From Vulcanimicrobiota bacterium (GTDB lineage: Bacteria > Vulcanimicrobiota > Vulcanimicrobiia > Vulcanimicrobiales > Vulcanimicrobiaceae), in contig JAFAQW010000230.1 of the NCBI GenBank assembly GCA_019245995.1, positions 1 to 24,876 on the forward strand: 24,876 nucleotides of DNA, in the 5' to 3' direction. Shown here in pieces: positions 1-7,780 of this stretch. Below the pieces are notes generated by a model that saw only the letters and a program-made list of their open reading frames with translations, was not told where the DNA came from and did no database searches. A program made the translations under genes and the position numbers. The stretch's first letter is position 1, and each line of letters begins with the position of its first letter.

Positions 1-1
1 G

Positions 2-130
2 ACCATCATGCTGGATCATCTCATCAATCGCGACGTGTATCTCTTCGGGCGCACGTCGGAGCGCGCGGCCGTCGAGCCGCGGGCGCTGATCGAAGCCAAC
101 GACGGACGGGCGGAACGTGCCGGTCACTAA
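2..130 (+). CDS. nuoE: NuoE-like NADH dehydrogenase subunit, C-terminal end only (partial)
   Basis: Only the last 42 residues are in the window; the frame is open from base 2 to the TAA at 128-130 and the gene begins upstream. The tail contains HLINRDVYLFGRTSE. This resembles the stretch after the last strand of thioredoxin-like [2Fe-2S] subunits (NuoE and hydrogenase relatives), where a loop of the form 'EEHLLNGRPVERLL' follows the fold. Gene order also predicts NuoE, because nuoF follows with a 14-base overlap (GTG at 117). In the family this subunit carries the N1a [2Fe-2S] cluster next to the FMN site of NuoF, but the cysteine ligands lie outside the window, so the call rests on position and a weak tail match. 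It could instead be another small subunit of the NADH-oxidising module. Confidence 0.58.
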   Translation, partial: TIMLDHLINRDVYLFGRTSERAAVEPRALIEANDGRAERAGH

Positions 131-1379
131 GGTTTTAACCGCGGGCATCGGCGAAGCGGATCTGCGGTCCATCGGCGTCTATCGTGACCGCGGCGGCTAT
201 CGTCAGTGGGAACGCGCGGTGCGCGAGATGCAACCCGCCGACGTGTTGGCGTTCGCCGACAAGTCGGGCCTACGGGGACGTGGCGGCGCGGGTTTCCCTA
301 CCGGCAAGAAATGGTCGTTTCTACCCGCGAAGACGTTCCCCCGATATCTGGTCTGCAACTGCGACGAGGCGGAGCCGGGCACGTTCAAAGATCACATGCT
401 GCTGGAGCAGGCGCCGCACCTCATTCTTGAAGGAATGCTGATCGGCGCCTACGGGATCGCGTCGCATCACGCGTTTATCTACATCCGGGGCGAGTTCAAG
501 CGCGGCTACGAGATCTTCACGGCGGCGTTGGACGAGGCGCGCGCGGCCGGATACGTCGGCTCGAAGCTCTTTGGAACCGATTATGACTTGGAGGTAACGG
601 TGCATCGCGGCGCCGGCGCATACATCTGCGGCGAAGAAACCGGCATGCTCAATTCGCTGGAAGGCAAGCGCGGAGAGCCGCGTCTGAAGCCACCGTTTCC
701 CGCGGTTGAGGGACTCTACGGCATGCCGACGGTCGTCAACAACGTGGAAACGCTTGCGTACCTCGTTCCGATTTTGGAGCGCGGCCCGGAGTGGTTCGCC
801 GCGGTGGGAAACGAACGCAGCAAGGGCTATAAGATCGTTTCGGTCTCCGGACACGTCCGCAAGCCGGGCAACTACGAGATCCCGTTAGGCACGACGGTTC
901 GCGAGATCATCGAGCTTGCGGGTGGGCTGCGGCCGGGAAGAAGACTGATGGCGGTGCAGCCGGGCGGCGGTTCGTCGGCGTGCATCTTCGAAGAGCATCT
1001 CGACTGGCCGTACGACTACGAGAGTATGACCAAGGCCGGCTCCATGCTCGGATCCGGAGCCTTCGTTGTGTTCGACGACACGACCGACTTCGTCAGTGCT
1101 GCGTACAACCTCGTGCGGTTCTTCGCGCACGAGTCGTGCGGACAGTGCACGCCTTGCCGCGAGGGAGGCAGCTGGCTCGAACGGGTGCTCGAACGCATGG
1201 TGCGTCATCGCGGCGTCCCGGGCGACATGGAGATGCTCGCGCGGGTATCCAGCTCGATCACGGGGCTGAACCTCTGCGCGCTGGGCGACTCCATCGAGCC
1301 GTTTCTCAAATCGGTGCTGCAGCGTTTTCGCGACCGGTTCGCCGCGCGAATCATAACGGTGGAGCAACAACCGGCATGA
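117..1379 (+). CDS. nuoF: NADH-quinone oxidoreductase subunit F (NADH/FMN-binding, N3 cluster)
   Basis: Full-length, 420 aa, GTG start. NuoF is the peripheral-arm subunit that binds NADH and FMN, accepts hydride and passes electrons to NuoG. The glycine-rich nucleotide loop GRGGAGF is at residues 54-60, CNCDEAEPGTF at 80-90, and the GAGAYICGEET segment begins near 166. The N3 [4Fe-4S] ligands are C341, C344 and C347 in SCGQCTPCREG, plus C387 in LNLCALGD. Length matches the family (about 420-450 aa). The start overlaps the upstream gene by 14 bases and the TGA stop overlaps the nuoG ATG (ATGA at 1376-1379), which suggests coupled translation. No residue expected for NADH or FMN binding is visibly missing. 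Together with NuoG it shows that this is an NADH-oxidising complex rather than the ferredoxin-type version that lacks nuoEFG. Confidence 0.98.
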   Translation: MPVTKVLTAGIGEADLRSIGVYRDRGGYRQWERAVREMQPADVLAFADKSGLRGRGGAGFPTGKKWSFLPAKTFPRYLVCNCDEAEPGTFKDHMLLEQAPHLILEGMLIGAYGIASHHAFIYIRGEFKRGYEIFTAALDEARAAGYVGSKLFGTDYDLEVTVHRGAGAYICGEETGMLNSLEGKRGEPRLKPPFPAVEGLYGMPTVVNNVETLAYLVPILERGPEWFAAVGNERSKGYKIVSVSGHVRKPGNYEIPLGTTVREIIELAGGLRPGRRLMAVQPGGGSSACIFEEHLDWPYDYESMTKAGSMLGSGAFVVFDDTTDFVSAAYNLVRFFAHESCGQCTPCREGGSWLERVLERMVRHRGVPGDMEMLARVSSSITGLNLCALGDSIEPFLKSVLQRFRDRFAARIITVEQQPA

Positions 1380-3352
1380 GCGCCACGTTGAGCGCGGCCG
1401 GCGAGCAGCTCGTCACCGTAACGATCGACGGCATCGAAGTGAGGGTGCCGAAGGGCACCCTCCTCGTCGAGGCTGCGAAAAGCATCGCGCAAGAGATTCC
1501 GGTCTATTGCTATCATACGAAGTTGGGCCCCGCCGGTCTCTGCCGCATTTGCATGGTCGAGATCGAAGGCATGCCCAAACTGCAAATCGCGTGTAACCTG
1601 TCGGTCACGGACGGGATGATTGTTCGCACGAAGGGTCCGCGGGTGGACGCGGCCCGTGCCACCGTGCTCGAGCTGTTTTTGGTGAATCATCCGCTCGATT
1701 GTCCGATTTGCGACAAGGGCGGCGAATGCGATTTGCAAGATTACGCGTTGGCCTACGGACGCGGCAGCTCGGACGTCGCGGACCCAAAATTGGCCAAGCC
1801 GAAGGCCGCGGACCTTGGCCCTACGATCGTTCTCGACGAAGAGCGCTGCATCGTCTGCCAGCGTTGCGTGCGCTTCGACGACGTCATCGCACGCGAGAGT
1901 CAGTTGGTGGTCAAAGAACGCGGCGCGCGGGACATCATCGCGACCGCAACCGGCCAGCCATACCGCCACAACTTTACCGGGAACGTCACGGAGCTGTGCC
2001 CAGTGGGGGCGCTCACGTCGAAGACCTATCGCTTCAAGTCGCGCCCCTGGGACCTCGACCGCACGCAAACGACATGCGCGCAATGCTCGGTGGGATGCCA
2101 ACAGTACGCCGACATGCGCTACGGTAAGTTGCTGAGAACGATGCTCGTGGAGGACGACCCGATCTCCGACGGTTGGCTTTGCGATCGCGGACGTTATAAC
2201 ATCGGATTCTACGACTCGCCCAGGCGTTTGACGCAGCCGCTGTACCGCAAGAACGGGCGCCTCGTGCAGATCGGGTGGGACGATGCGTTCCTGTTATGGT
2301 CGAAAGCGATTCGCCAAGCGATCGCGACGCATGGCCCGCCAAGCGTAGGCGCGATCGGCGGCGGCCGGCTCACCAACGAAGAAGCGTTCCTGCTGCAGCA
2401 TCTGTTTCGCGCCTTGGGCGTAGCGAATCTCGATTGGCGCGCGGGACGTCAGCGGCAAGCGACGCCGGGGCGCAACGGCGCCACGCTCTCGGCGTTGGAT
2501 CGCTGCCAAGCCATCGTGGTCGCCGGCGAGTCGCCGCAGGAACGCGCGCCGGTCTTTTGGCTGCGCATGCAAAAGGCGCGGCGCGCCAACGACGCGTTGA
2601 TCGTCGAATCGTCGGACCCGCAACGGGCGCGCCGTGAGGTCGGCGATCTGCAACGCGTGGCGCTCGTCTGGGACGGTTGCGACTTGAGCGTGGGCCGCAG
2701 TTTTGCATGGTCTTTTGAAGGCGGTTCGGATCTGGCGTTGTTCGTGACGGGGGAACAGAACAACGCGCGCGGCGCGGAAGCGATGGGAATGCTACCGGGC
2801 AGCGGTCCGGGCTTCGCCCCGCTTGCGCGTGCCCTAGACGGCTACGAGATGTTCGAGGCGGCGCGCCGCGGCGAATTATCGGTGCTATCGATCTTCGGCG
2901 CGAATCCGGCTCGCAACGCGAACGACCCTCGCGAAGCTGCGGCGGCGCTGAGCGCGACGGAATTTCTCGTGGTGAGCGACCTCTTCATGACGGAAACCGC
3001 GGAGCATGCAACGCTCGTGTTGCCGGCCAAGGGCGCCTTCGAGAAGCACGGAACGACCGCGAACTTTGGCGGAGAGCTCCTGCCCCTTACTCCGTCGTTG
3101 CAGGCGCCGGACTTTACCCTCGCCGACGGCGAAATGCTCGACGCGTTGGCCGAACAGCTCGGGGTCGCGGTCCCAACATACGACGAGCTGCACGGGCTCG
3201 TCGTCAACGCCGTCGCCAAGGCCGACCTCGACTTTGCGCTCGGCGACGAGCGCTTCGGTCCCGACCGTACGCCGTCACCGAGAACCGTCAAGATTCTGGA
3301 CGGCGGTGGAACGTGGCGCAACGATCCGACGCTGGAAGGCCTGCGGTCATAA
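1376..3352 (+). CDS. nuoG: NADH-quinone oxidoreductase subunit G (iron-sulfur, short form with N7 ligands)
   Basis: 658 aa from the ATG at 1376, which overlaps the nuoF stop; the same frame is open further upstream, but only this start places the ferredoxin domain at the N terminus. The subunit carries electrons along the peripheral arm. Ligands seen: [2Fe-2S] N1b C45, C56, C59, C73; His-ligated N5 H105, C109, C112, C118; N4 C158, C161, C164, C208. A further set, C234, C237, C241 and C269 (CAQCSVGC ... GWLCDRGR), matches the off-pathway N7 cluster found only in some bacteria. After about residue 280 comes a molybdopterin-oxidoreductase-like domain (FGANPARN near 507, ATLVLPAKGAFEKHGT near 545) with no sign of cofactor use. 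The protein is shorter than E. coli NuoG (about 900 aa) and Thermus Nqo3 (about 780 aa). nuoH begins two bases after the TAA. Confidence 0.97.
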   Translation: MSATLSAAGEQLVTVTIDGIEVRVPKGTLLVEAAKSIAQEIPVYCYHTKLGPAGLCRICMVEIEGMPKLQIACNLSVTDGMIVRTKGPRVDAARATVLELFLVNHPLDCPICDKGGECDLQDYALAYGRGSSDVADPKLAKPKAADLGPTIVLDEERCIVCQRCVRFDDVIARESQLVVKERGARDIIATATGQPYRHNFTGNVTELCPVGALTSKTYRFKSRPWDLDRTQTTCAQCSVGCQQYADMRYGKLLRTMLVEDDPISDGWLCDRGRYNIGFYDSPRRLTQPLYRKNGRLVQIGWDDAFLLWSKAIRQAIATHGPPSVGAIGGGRLTNEEAFLLQHLFRALGVANLDWRAGRQRQATPGRNGATLSALDRCQAIVVAGESPQERAPVFWLRMQKARRANDALIVESSDPQRARREVGDLQRVALVWDGCDLSVGRSFAWSFEGGSDLALFVTGEQNNARGAEAMGMLPGSGPGFAPLARALDGYEMFEAARRGELSVLSIFGANPARNANDPREAAAALSATEFLVVSDLFMTETAEHATLVLPAKGAFEKHGTTANFGGELLPLTPSLQAPDFTLADGEMLDALAEQLGVAVPTYDELHGLVVNAVAKADLDFALGDERFGPDRTPSPRTVKILDGGGTWRNDPTLEGLRS

Positions 3353-3354
3353 CG

Positions 3355-4335
3355 ATGCCGTGGTGGGCCATAGTTGTGATCAAGTCGGCGATTCTGCTCT
3401 TCGTCGTCGTGACGACGTTTGCGTACGCAATGCTGGTCGAGCGCAAGGTCCTCGGGTGGATGCAACTGCGGCCCGGGCCCAATCGCGTCGGGCCGTGGGG
3501 CCTGCTGCAGCCGGCCGCCGACGCTGCGAAGCTGCTGCTCAAGGAAGATCTCACGCCGGAAACGGCCGATCCTCTGCTCTACAAGTTAGCACCCTTCATC
3601 TCGCTGGTCACAGCGTTTTCGGTCTATGCCGTGATTCCGTTCGGCGCCTCGGCCTCGGGAACGACGTGGGTCATCGGGAACGTGAACGCCGGGATCCTCG
3701 TGATCTTGGCAATCACCTCCCTGGGAGTGTACGGCATCTGCCTCGGCGGCTGGGCCTCGGGATCGAAGTATCCGTTGCTGGGAAGCGTCCGCTCCACCGC
3801 GCAAATGATCAGCTACGAGCTTGCGATGTCGCTGTCGCTCATCGGAGTGCTGATCCTCGCCGGCACGACGTCGCTCGACGGCATCGTGAACGCACAGGCC
3901 CGCTGGTGGTTCGTACTGCCGCAGTTCGTGGGGTGCGCCATCTACGTGATCACCGCGGTGGCCGAGACCAACCGTGCGCCGTTCGACCTCGTCGAGGCCG
4001 AGACGGAGCTCGTTGCGGGGTTTCATACGGAATATTCAGGATTGCGCTTCGGCCTGTTCTTCATCGCCGAATACGTGAACATGCTCACGGTCTCGTGCAT
4101 CGCCACGCTGCTGTTTTTCGGCGGCTGGAACGCGCCGTTTGGCCTCACGGCGGTGCCCGGCATCGTCTGGTTCGTTCTCAAGGTCGCGGCGTTCATGTTC
4201 TTCTATATGTGGCTGCGCGCGACGCTGCCGCGCATCCGCTACGATCGGCTCATGGCGTTTGGCTGGAAATTCTTGCTGCCCGTTGCGACGCTGAACCTCG
4301 TCGTAACCGCAATCGTCGTCGCGTATCGAGGATAA
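3355..4335 (+). CDS. nuoH: NADH-quinone oxidoreductase subunit H (membrane, quinone site)
   Basis: 326 aa from the ATG at 3355, two bases after the nuoG stop. NuoH sits in the membrane arm under NuoB/NuoD and forms much of the entry to the ubiquinone/menaquinone cavity. It is strongly hydrophobic with about eight membrane segments. The first helix is followed by the signature ERKVLGWMQLRPGPNRVGP (residues 29-47), and the second signature AETNRAPFDLVEAE is at 203-216, followed by an acidic loop and the EYVNM segment. These two loops are the most conserved parts of the family and are complete here. Length is the usual 320-350 aa. The reading frame is open upstream of 3355, but that stretch would overlap nuoG and lacks family similarity. 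Confidence 0.97.
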   Translation: MPWWAIVVIKSAILLFVVVTTFAYAMLVERKVLGWMQLRPGPNRVGPWGLLQPAADAAKLLLKEDLTPETADPLLYKLAPFISLVTAFSVYAVIPFGASASGTTWVIGNVNAGILVILAITSLGVYGICLGGWASGSKYPLLGSVRSTAQMISYELAMSLSLIGVLILAGTTSLDGIVNAQARWWFVLPQFVGCAIYVITAVAETNRAPFDLVEAETELVAGFHTEYSGLRFGLFFIAEYVNMLTVSCIATLLFFGGWNAPFGLTAVPGIVWFVLKVAAFMFFYMWLRATLPRIRYDRLMAFGWKFLLPVATLNLVVTAIVVAYRG

Positions 4336-4343
4336 GCGCAATC

Positions 4344-4964
4344 GTGGCATCGCACAAACGCCTGTATAATATCGGGGCAATCCTACGGGGACTGTCCATC
4401 ACCTTCGGCTTCATGTTCAGGCGCAAGCCGACGATTCAATATCCATCGGTAAAGAAGCAGCACGCGCCGCGCTTTCACGGCCTGCACGAGTTGCGGCGTT
4501 ACGGCGACGGGAAGGAACGGTGCATCGGTTGCGAGCTGTGCTCGTCAGTCTGCCCTTCGAACGCCATTACGGTGATCGGGGCGGAAAACGCACCGGACGA
4601 TCGCCGCTCGCCGGGCGAACGGTACGCGGCGCGCTATGAGATCGACGAGCTGCGTTGCATTTTCTGCGGCATGTGTGAAGAAGCGTGTCCAACGGATGCA
4701 ATCGTGCTGACGCCGCGGTTCGAAATGTCGGATTTTCGTCGCGGATCTCTCATTTACGACAAAACTCGCCTGATCGTTCCGCCCGATGCCGGCGCCGGCG
4801 CGCCGCCGGACGAGCGTCCGGGTGGCATCCCCGGCGACTTGGGCCGCGTCGCGCAGATCAAGTCGACGGTGGATCCCGCGCATGGATACGACGCCACCTG
4901 GCGGGGACGGATCCTCAAGAAGCAGCGAGCGGGGCTCGCCGTGTTGCGCGACGATAACGCGTGA
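4344..4964 (+). CDS. nuoI: NADH-quinone oxidoreductase subunit I (two 4Fe-4S clusters)
   Basis: 206 aa. NuoI carries clusters N6a and N6b, which relay electrons from NuoG to NuoB. Eight ligands are present in two ferredoxin motifs: C60, C63, C66, C70 (CIGCELCSSVCP) and C105, C108, C111, C115 (CIFCGMCEEACP). I chose the GTG at 4344, eight bases after the nuoH stop and 12 bases after a GAGG at 4328-4331. It keeps the conserved N-terminal helix (ILRGLSITFGFMF then RKPTIQYP) that anchors the subunit at the membrane; the next start, ATG at 4413, would cut this helix. The C-terminal tail after residue 145 is Pro/Gly-rich then basic and is longer than in E. coli NuoI (about 180 aa). The stop shares a base with the nuoJ ATG (TGATG). 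Confidence 0.96.
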   Translation: MASHKRLYNIGAILRGLSITFGFMFRRKPTIQYPSVKKQHAPRFHGLHELRRYGDGKERCIGCELCSSVCPSNAITVIGAENAPDDRRSPGERYAARYEIDELRCIFCGMCEEACPTDAIVLTPRFEMSDFRRGSLIYDKTRLIVPPDAGAGAPPDERPGGIPGDLGRVAQIKSTVDPAHGYDATWRGRILKKQRAGLAVLRDDNA

Positions 4965-5548
4965 TGGTGGCCTTTTGGATGTTGGCGACGATTCTGATCG
5001 TCAGCGCGGTGTGGACCGTCGTCGCAGCGAAGCCCGTCTACAGCGTCGTCGCGCTACTGCTGAACTTCGCAGCGCTCGCGGTTGTGTACCTAACGCTCTC
5101 CGCTGAGTTTTTGGCGGTCATTCAGATCATCGTGTACTCGGGGGCGATTTTAGTGCTCTTCGTGTTCGTCATCGCGCTGTTGAGCAGCGGCGTGGCGCCC
5201 TTCGCGACGGGACCGAATCGGCTGCCGAAAATCTGGATGCCCGCGGCTGCCGTGGTGCTGGCCGCGCTGGGGTTTTTGATATCTGCAATCGCGCACGCAC
5301 CCCCGGCGACGGCACCGGCCTCCGGACCGGTTGGGAGTCAAGGAGTCTTCGGGAGCATTGCAGACTTCGGCAAGGCCCTCTTTACGGTGCAGCTGCTTCC
5401 ATTTGAAGTGACGGCGCTGGTGTTGATGGTCGCTGTGATCGGCGTCATCACGCTGGGAGGCGAGCAAATGCGCGAGGCCGGGCCTCGCGCGCAAGCGGCC
5501 ACGGACCGACGGATGCGCGAGGCGATCCTGCGCGAGGGCAAGGGATAG
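4964..5548 (+). CDS. nuoJ: NADH-quinone oxidoreductase subunit J (membrane)
   Basis: 194 aa from the ATG at 4964, which shares one base with the nuoI stop; a GTG at 4961 would add one residue and is equally possible. NuoJ is a five-helix membrane subunit at the link between the quinone site and the proton channels. The characteristic segment FLAVIQIIVYSGAILVLFVF (about residues 49-68) contains the conserved YxGAIxVLF motif, and a second conserved stretch LPFEVTALVLMVAVIGVI (about 145-162) forms the last helix with E148. The loop between helices (about 110-135) is rich in Ala, Pro and Gly, and the C-terminal 30 residues are charged and probably cytoplasmic. The TAG stop overlaps the nuoK GTG by one base. 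Confidence 0.95.
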   Translation: MVAFWMLATILIVSAVWTVVAAKPVYSVVALLLNFAALAVVYLTLSAEFLAVIQIIVYSGAILVLFVFVIALLSSGVAPFATGPNRLPKIWMPAAAVVLAALGFLISAIAHAPPATAPASGPVGSQGVFGSIADFGKALFTVQLLPFEVTALVLMVAVIGVITLGGEQMREAGPRAQAATDRRMREAILREGKG

Positions 5549-5853
5549 TGCCGGTCCCCACGGGCCACTACGTGGCGTTGGCCGCGGTCATCTTCTTTAT
5601 CGGCGTGCTTGGCGTCATCGTTCGGCGCAACCCGCTCATCATGCTGATGAGCATCGAGCTGATGCTCAACGCCGGAAACCTCTTGCTCGTCGCGTTCGCG
5701 CGGGCCTGGCTTCAGAACGCCGGACAGATCTTCGCGTTCATCGTGATCACCGTGGCCGCCGCCGAGGCGGCAATCGGCCTCGCCATTATCGTCACGACGT
5801 TCCGCCCGGCGAGATTCGTGGACGTGGACGACGTGCGGTCGCTGCATGGGTAG
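5548..5853 (+). CDS. nuoK: NADH-quinone oxidoreductase subunit K (membrane, paired glutamates)
   Basis: 101 aa, the usual size for NuoK. GTG start overlapping the nuoJ stop (TAGTG). NuoK is a three-helix subunit related to MrpC that carries two buried acidic residues on the hydrophilic axis of the membrane arm. Both are present: E37 in MLMSIELMLNAGNLL and E73 in TVAAAEAAIGLAI, matching E36 and E72 of E. coli. The conserved GQIFAFIVIT segment precedes the second glutamate. The C terminus overlaps nuoL by eight bases (ATG at 5846, TAG at 5851-5853), a tight coupling. Nothing is missing, which contrasts with the altered glutamates in the next two subunits. Confidence 0.97.
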   Translation: MPVPTGHYVALAAVIFFIGVLGVIVRRNPLIMLMSIELMLNAGNLLLVAFARAWLQNAGQIFAFIVITVAAAEAAIGLAIIVTTFRPARFVDVDDVRSLHG

Positions 5854-7780
5854 CGTAGCGTACCCGTTGGTCGTCGCCTTGTGGCTGCTGCCGCTGGCCG
5901 GCGCCGTGCTCTGCTGGGCGTTCGGCCCGCGCTTGCGCAGCGCGTGTGGTTGGCTCGCAGCGGGTCTGGTCGGCGTGTCGTTCCTGCTGGCCGTAGCATC
6001 GTGGGGCAGCGCAACGCAAAACCTCGGCGGAGTGCTCGGGGCGCATCAGCCGCTCGTGAGCTGGATGCCGGGCTTCGATTTCGGGCTGTTGCTCGATCCG
6101 CTTTCATTGATCTGGACGTTTATCATCACCGGCGTCGGCTTCCTGATCGTCTTCTACTCGATTGGTTACATGGACGGCGATCGCGCATTCGCTCGATTCT
6201 TCGCTTATATGAGCTTCTTCATGTTCGCGATGCTGACGCTCGTGTTGTCCGACAACTTCGTCGGGCTGCTCGTCGGCTGGGGTTTGGTCGGACTCGCGTC
6301 CTACTTCCTGATCGGGTTCTGGTTCGAGCGGCGCAGCGCCGTGGCGGCGGCGCGCAAGGCGTTTGTGATCAACGTCGTCGGCGACGTCGGCATGATGTTC
6401 GCGATATTCCTGATCGTGGCAAACGTGCATTCGATCGGTTTCGGCGACGTTTTTGCCGCGGCGCCGGGGCTGAGCGACAAACTCGTCTTCGCAATTTGCC
6501 TCGCGCTCTTCATCGGCGCGGCCGCGAAGTCTGCCCAGGTGCCGCTGCACACGTGGCTACCCGACGCGATGGAAGGCCCCACGCCGGTCTCGGCCCTCAT
6601 CCACGCCGCCACGATGGTCACCGCCGGCGTCTATCTCGTGGCGCGCTGCGCGCCGCTCTGGAATCATAGCGGCAGCGCTCAACTGCTCGTGGCCACGATC
6701 GGCGGCGTAACGGCGCTGGGCGGAGCGATCCTCGGCACCGCGCAATGGGACATCAAACGTATCCTCGCCTATTCGACGATGTCGCAGATCGGCTACATGA
6801 TCATGGGCGTCGGCGTGGGTGCTTACGAGGGAGGCGTCGCGCATTTCTTCACGCACGCGTTCTTCAAAGCACAACTTTTTTTAGGCGCGGGCTTGGTGAT
6901 CCACGCGTTGCACAACGAGCAGGACATTCGAGCCATGGGCGGCCTGTGGCGGCGAATGCCGTTTGCCTTTTGGGTGATGTTGACCGGGGTACTGTCCATC
7001 TGCGGCGTTCCGGGATTCAGTGGGTTCTTTTCAAAGGACGCCGTTATTTACGGCGCGCTACAGCACGGCCACCCCTGGATCTACGCCGTCGACATCGTCA
7101 CTGCGGGGATCACCGCGTACTACATGTTCAGGATGCTGTTCGTGGCCTTCTTGGGCGAATATCGCGGCGAGGCGGCACCGGACCGCGCCGGGCGCGAATC
7201 CGAGCACGGCACGCATGCGCCCGGGTGGGTGATGAACGTGCCGGTCGCGGTGCTCGTCGTGCCGAGCGTCGCGGTCGGCGGGGCGCTGATGTTCGGCGGC
7301 GACAACTCACCGTGGTCGCGATTCTTTGCGCCCCTCTACGGAACGCCGTCGAGTCGCGCGATTGCGGTGCCCCCGATCTCCGAGGGCGTCACGTCCCTCG
7401 TCGTCTTTCTCACGGTCATCGCCGGCTTTGCGATCGCTTGGCAGCGATATGCTTCGCGTGGCGCGCAGGCCGATGCCCCGGCGCGCCTGCGTCGCGAGAC
7501 GGAGCGCATGCCGGCCGTCCTCACCAATCTGTTCTACGTTGATTGGGTGATCGAACGCCTGATCGTGCGGCCGGCCCAGCGGCTCGGAGAGCTCTTCGGC
7601 CGCGTGGTCGATCCCCACGTGCTCGATGGCGCCGTGCGCGATCTGGTCTTCTGGGCGCGCTGGCTCGGCACGCTCGTCCGGTCGTTTCAAACGGGTTTGG
7701 TGCGCGCCTACGCGCTGATCCTCGTGGCGGGTGCGGCCTGCTTCGTCGTCTACTACGCCGTCGCGGCGGGTCTTCGTTAG
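5846..7780 (+). CDS. nuoL: NADH-quinone oxidoreductase subunit L, antiporter-like, lacking the TM5 glutamate
   Basis: 644 aa, ATG start eight bases inside nuoK. NuoL is the distal antiporter-like subunit with 14 core helices, a long lateral helix and a C-terminal anchor; the C-terminal 100 residues (VDWVIERLIV..., then a final helix near 620-640) fit that layout. Conserved pieces: LLLDPLSLIWTF (80-91), KSAQVPLHTWLPDAMEGPTP (228-247) with K228, KRILAYSTMSQIGYM (304-318), THAFFKAQLF (336-345) with H337 and K341, and GFFSKD with K397. The TM5 glutamate of the proton channel (E144 of E. coli, in GWEGVGL) is replaced: the motif reads GWGLVGLASYFLIGFW with Gly at 146 (codon GGT, 6281-6283). The flanking sequence is otherwise fully conserved, so the alignment is unambiguous. 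The stop is followed directly by the nuoM ATG. Confidence 0.97.
   Translation: MGSVAYPLVVALWLLPLAGAVLCWAFGPRLRSACGWLAAGLVGVSFLLAVASWGSATQNLGGVLGAHQPLVSWMPGFDFGLLLDPLSLIWTFIITGVGFLIVFYSIGYMDGDRAFARFFAYMSFFMFAMLTLVLSDNFVGLLVGWGLVGLASYFLIGFWFERRSAVAAARKAFVINVVGDVGMMFAIFLIVANVHSIGFGDVFAAAPGLSDKLVFAICLALFIGAAAKSAQVPLHTWLPDAMEGPTPVSALIHAATMVTAGVYLVARCAPLWNHSGSAQLLVATIGGVTALGGAILGTAQWDIKRILAYSTMSQIGYMIMGVGVGAYEGGVAHFFTHAFFKAQLFLGAGLVIHALHNEQDIRAMGGLWRRMPFAFWVMLTGVLSICGVPGFSGFFSKDAVIYGALQHGHPWIYAVDIVTAGITAYYMFRMLFVAFLGEYRGEAAPDRAGRESEHGTHAPGWVMNVPVAVLVVPSVAVGGALMFGGDNSPWSRFFAPLYGTPSSRAIAVPPISEGVTSLVVFLTVIAGFAIAWQRYASRGAQADAPARLRRETERMPAVLTNLFYVDWVIERLIVRPAQRLGELFGRVVDPHVLDGAVRDLVFWARWLGTLVRSFQTGLVRAYALILVAGAACFVVYYAVAAGLR

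Noticed and set aside
980..1375. Upstream in-frame extension of nuoG
   Set aside because: It lies entirely inside nuoF, is Arg-rich, and the ferredoxin domain starts only after the ATG at 1376.
4365..4370. Perfect TATAAT near the start of nuoI
   Set aside because: It is inside the coding region of a tight operon and has no good -35 at the right distance.
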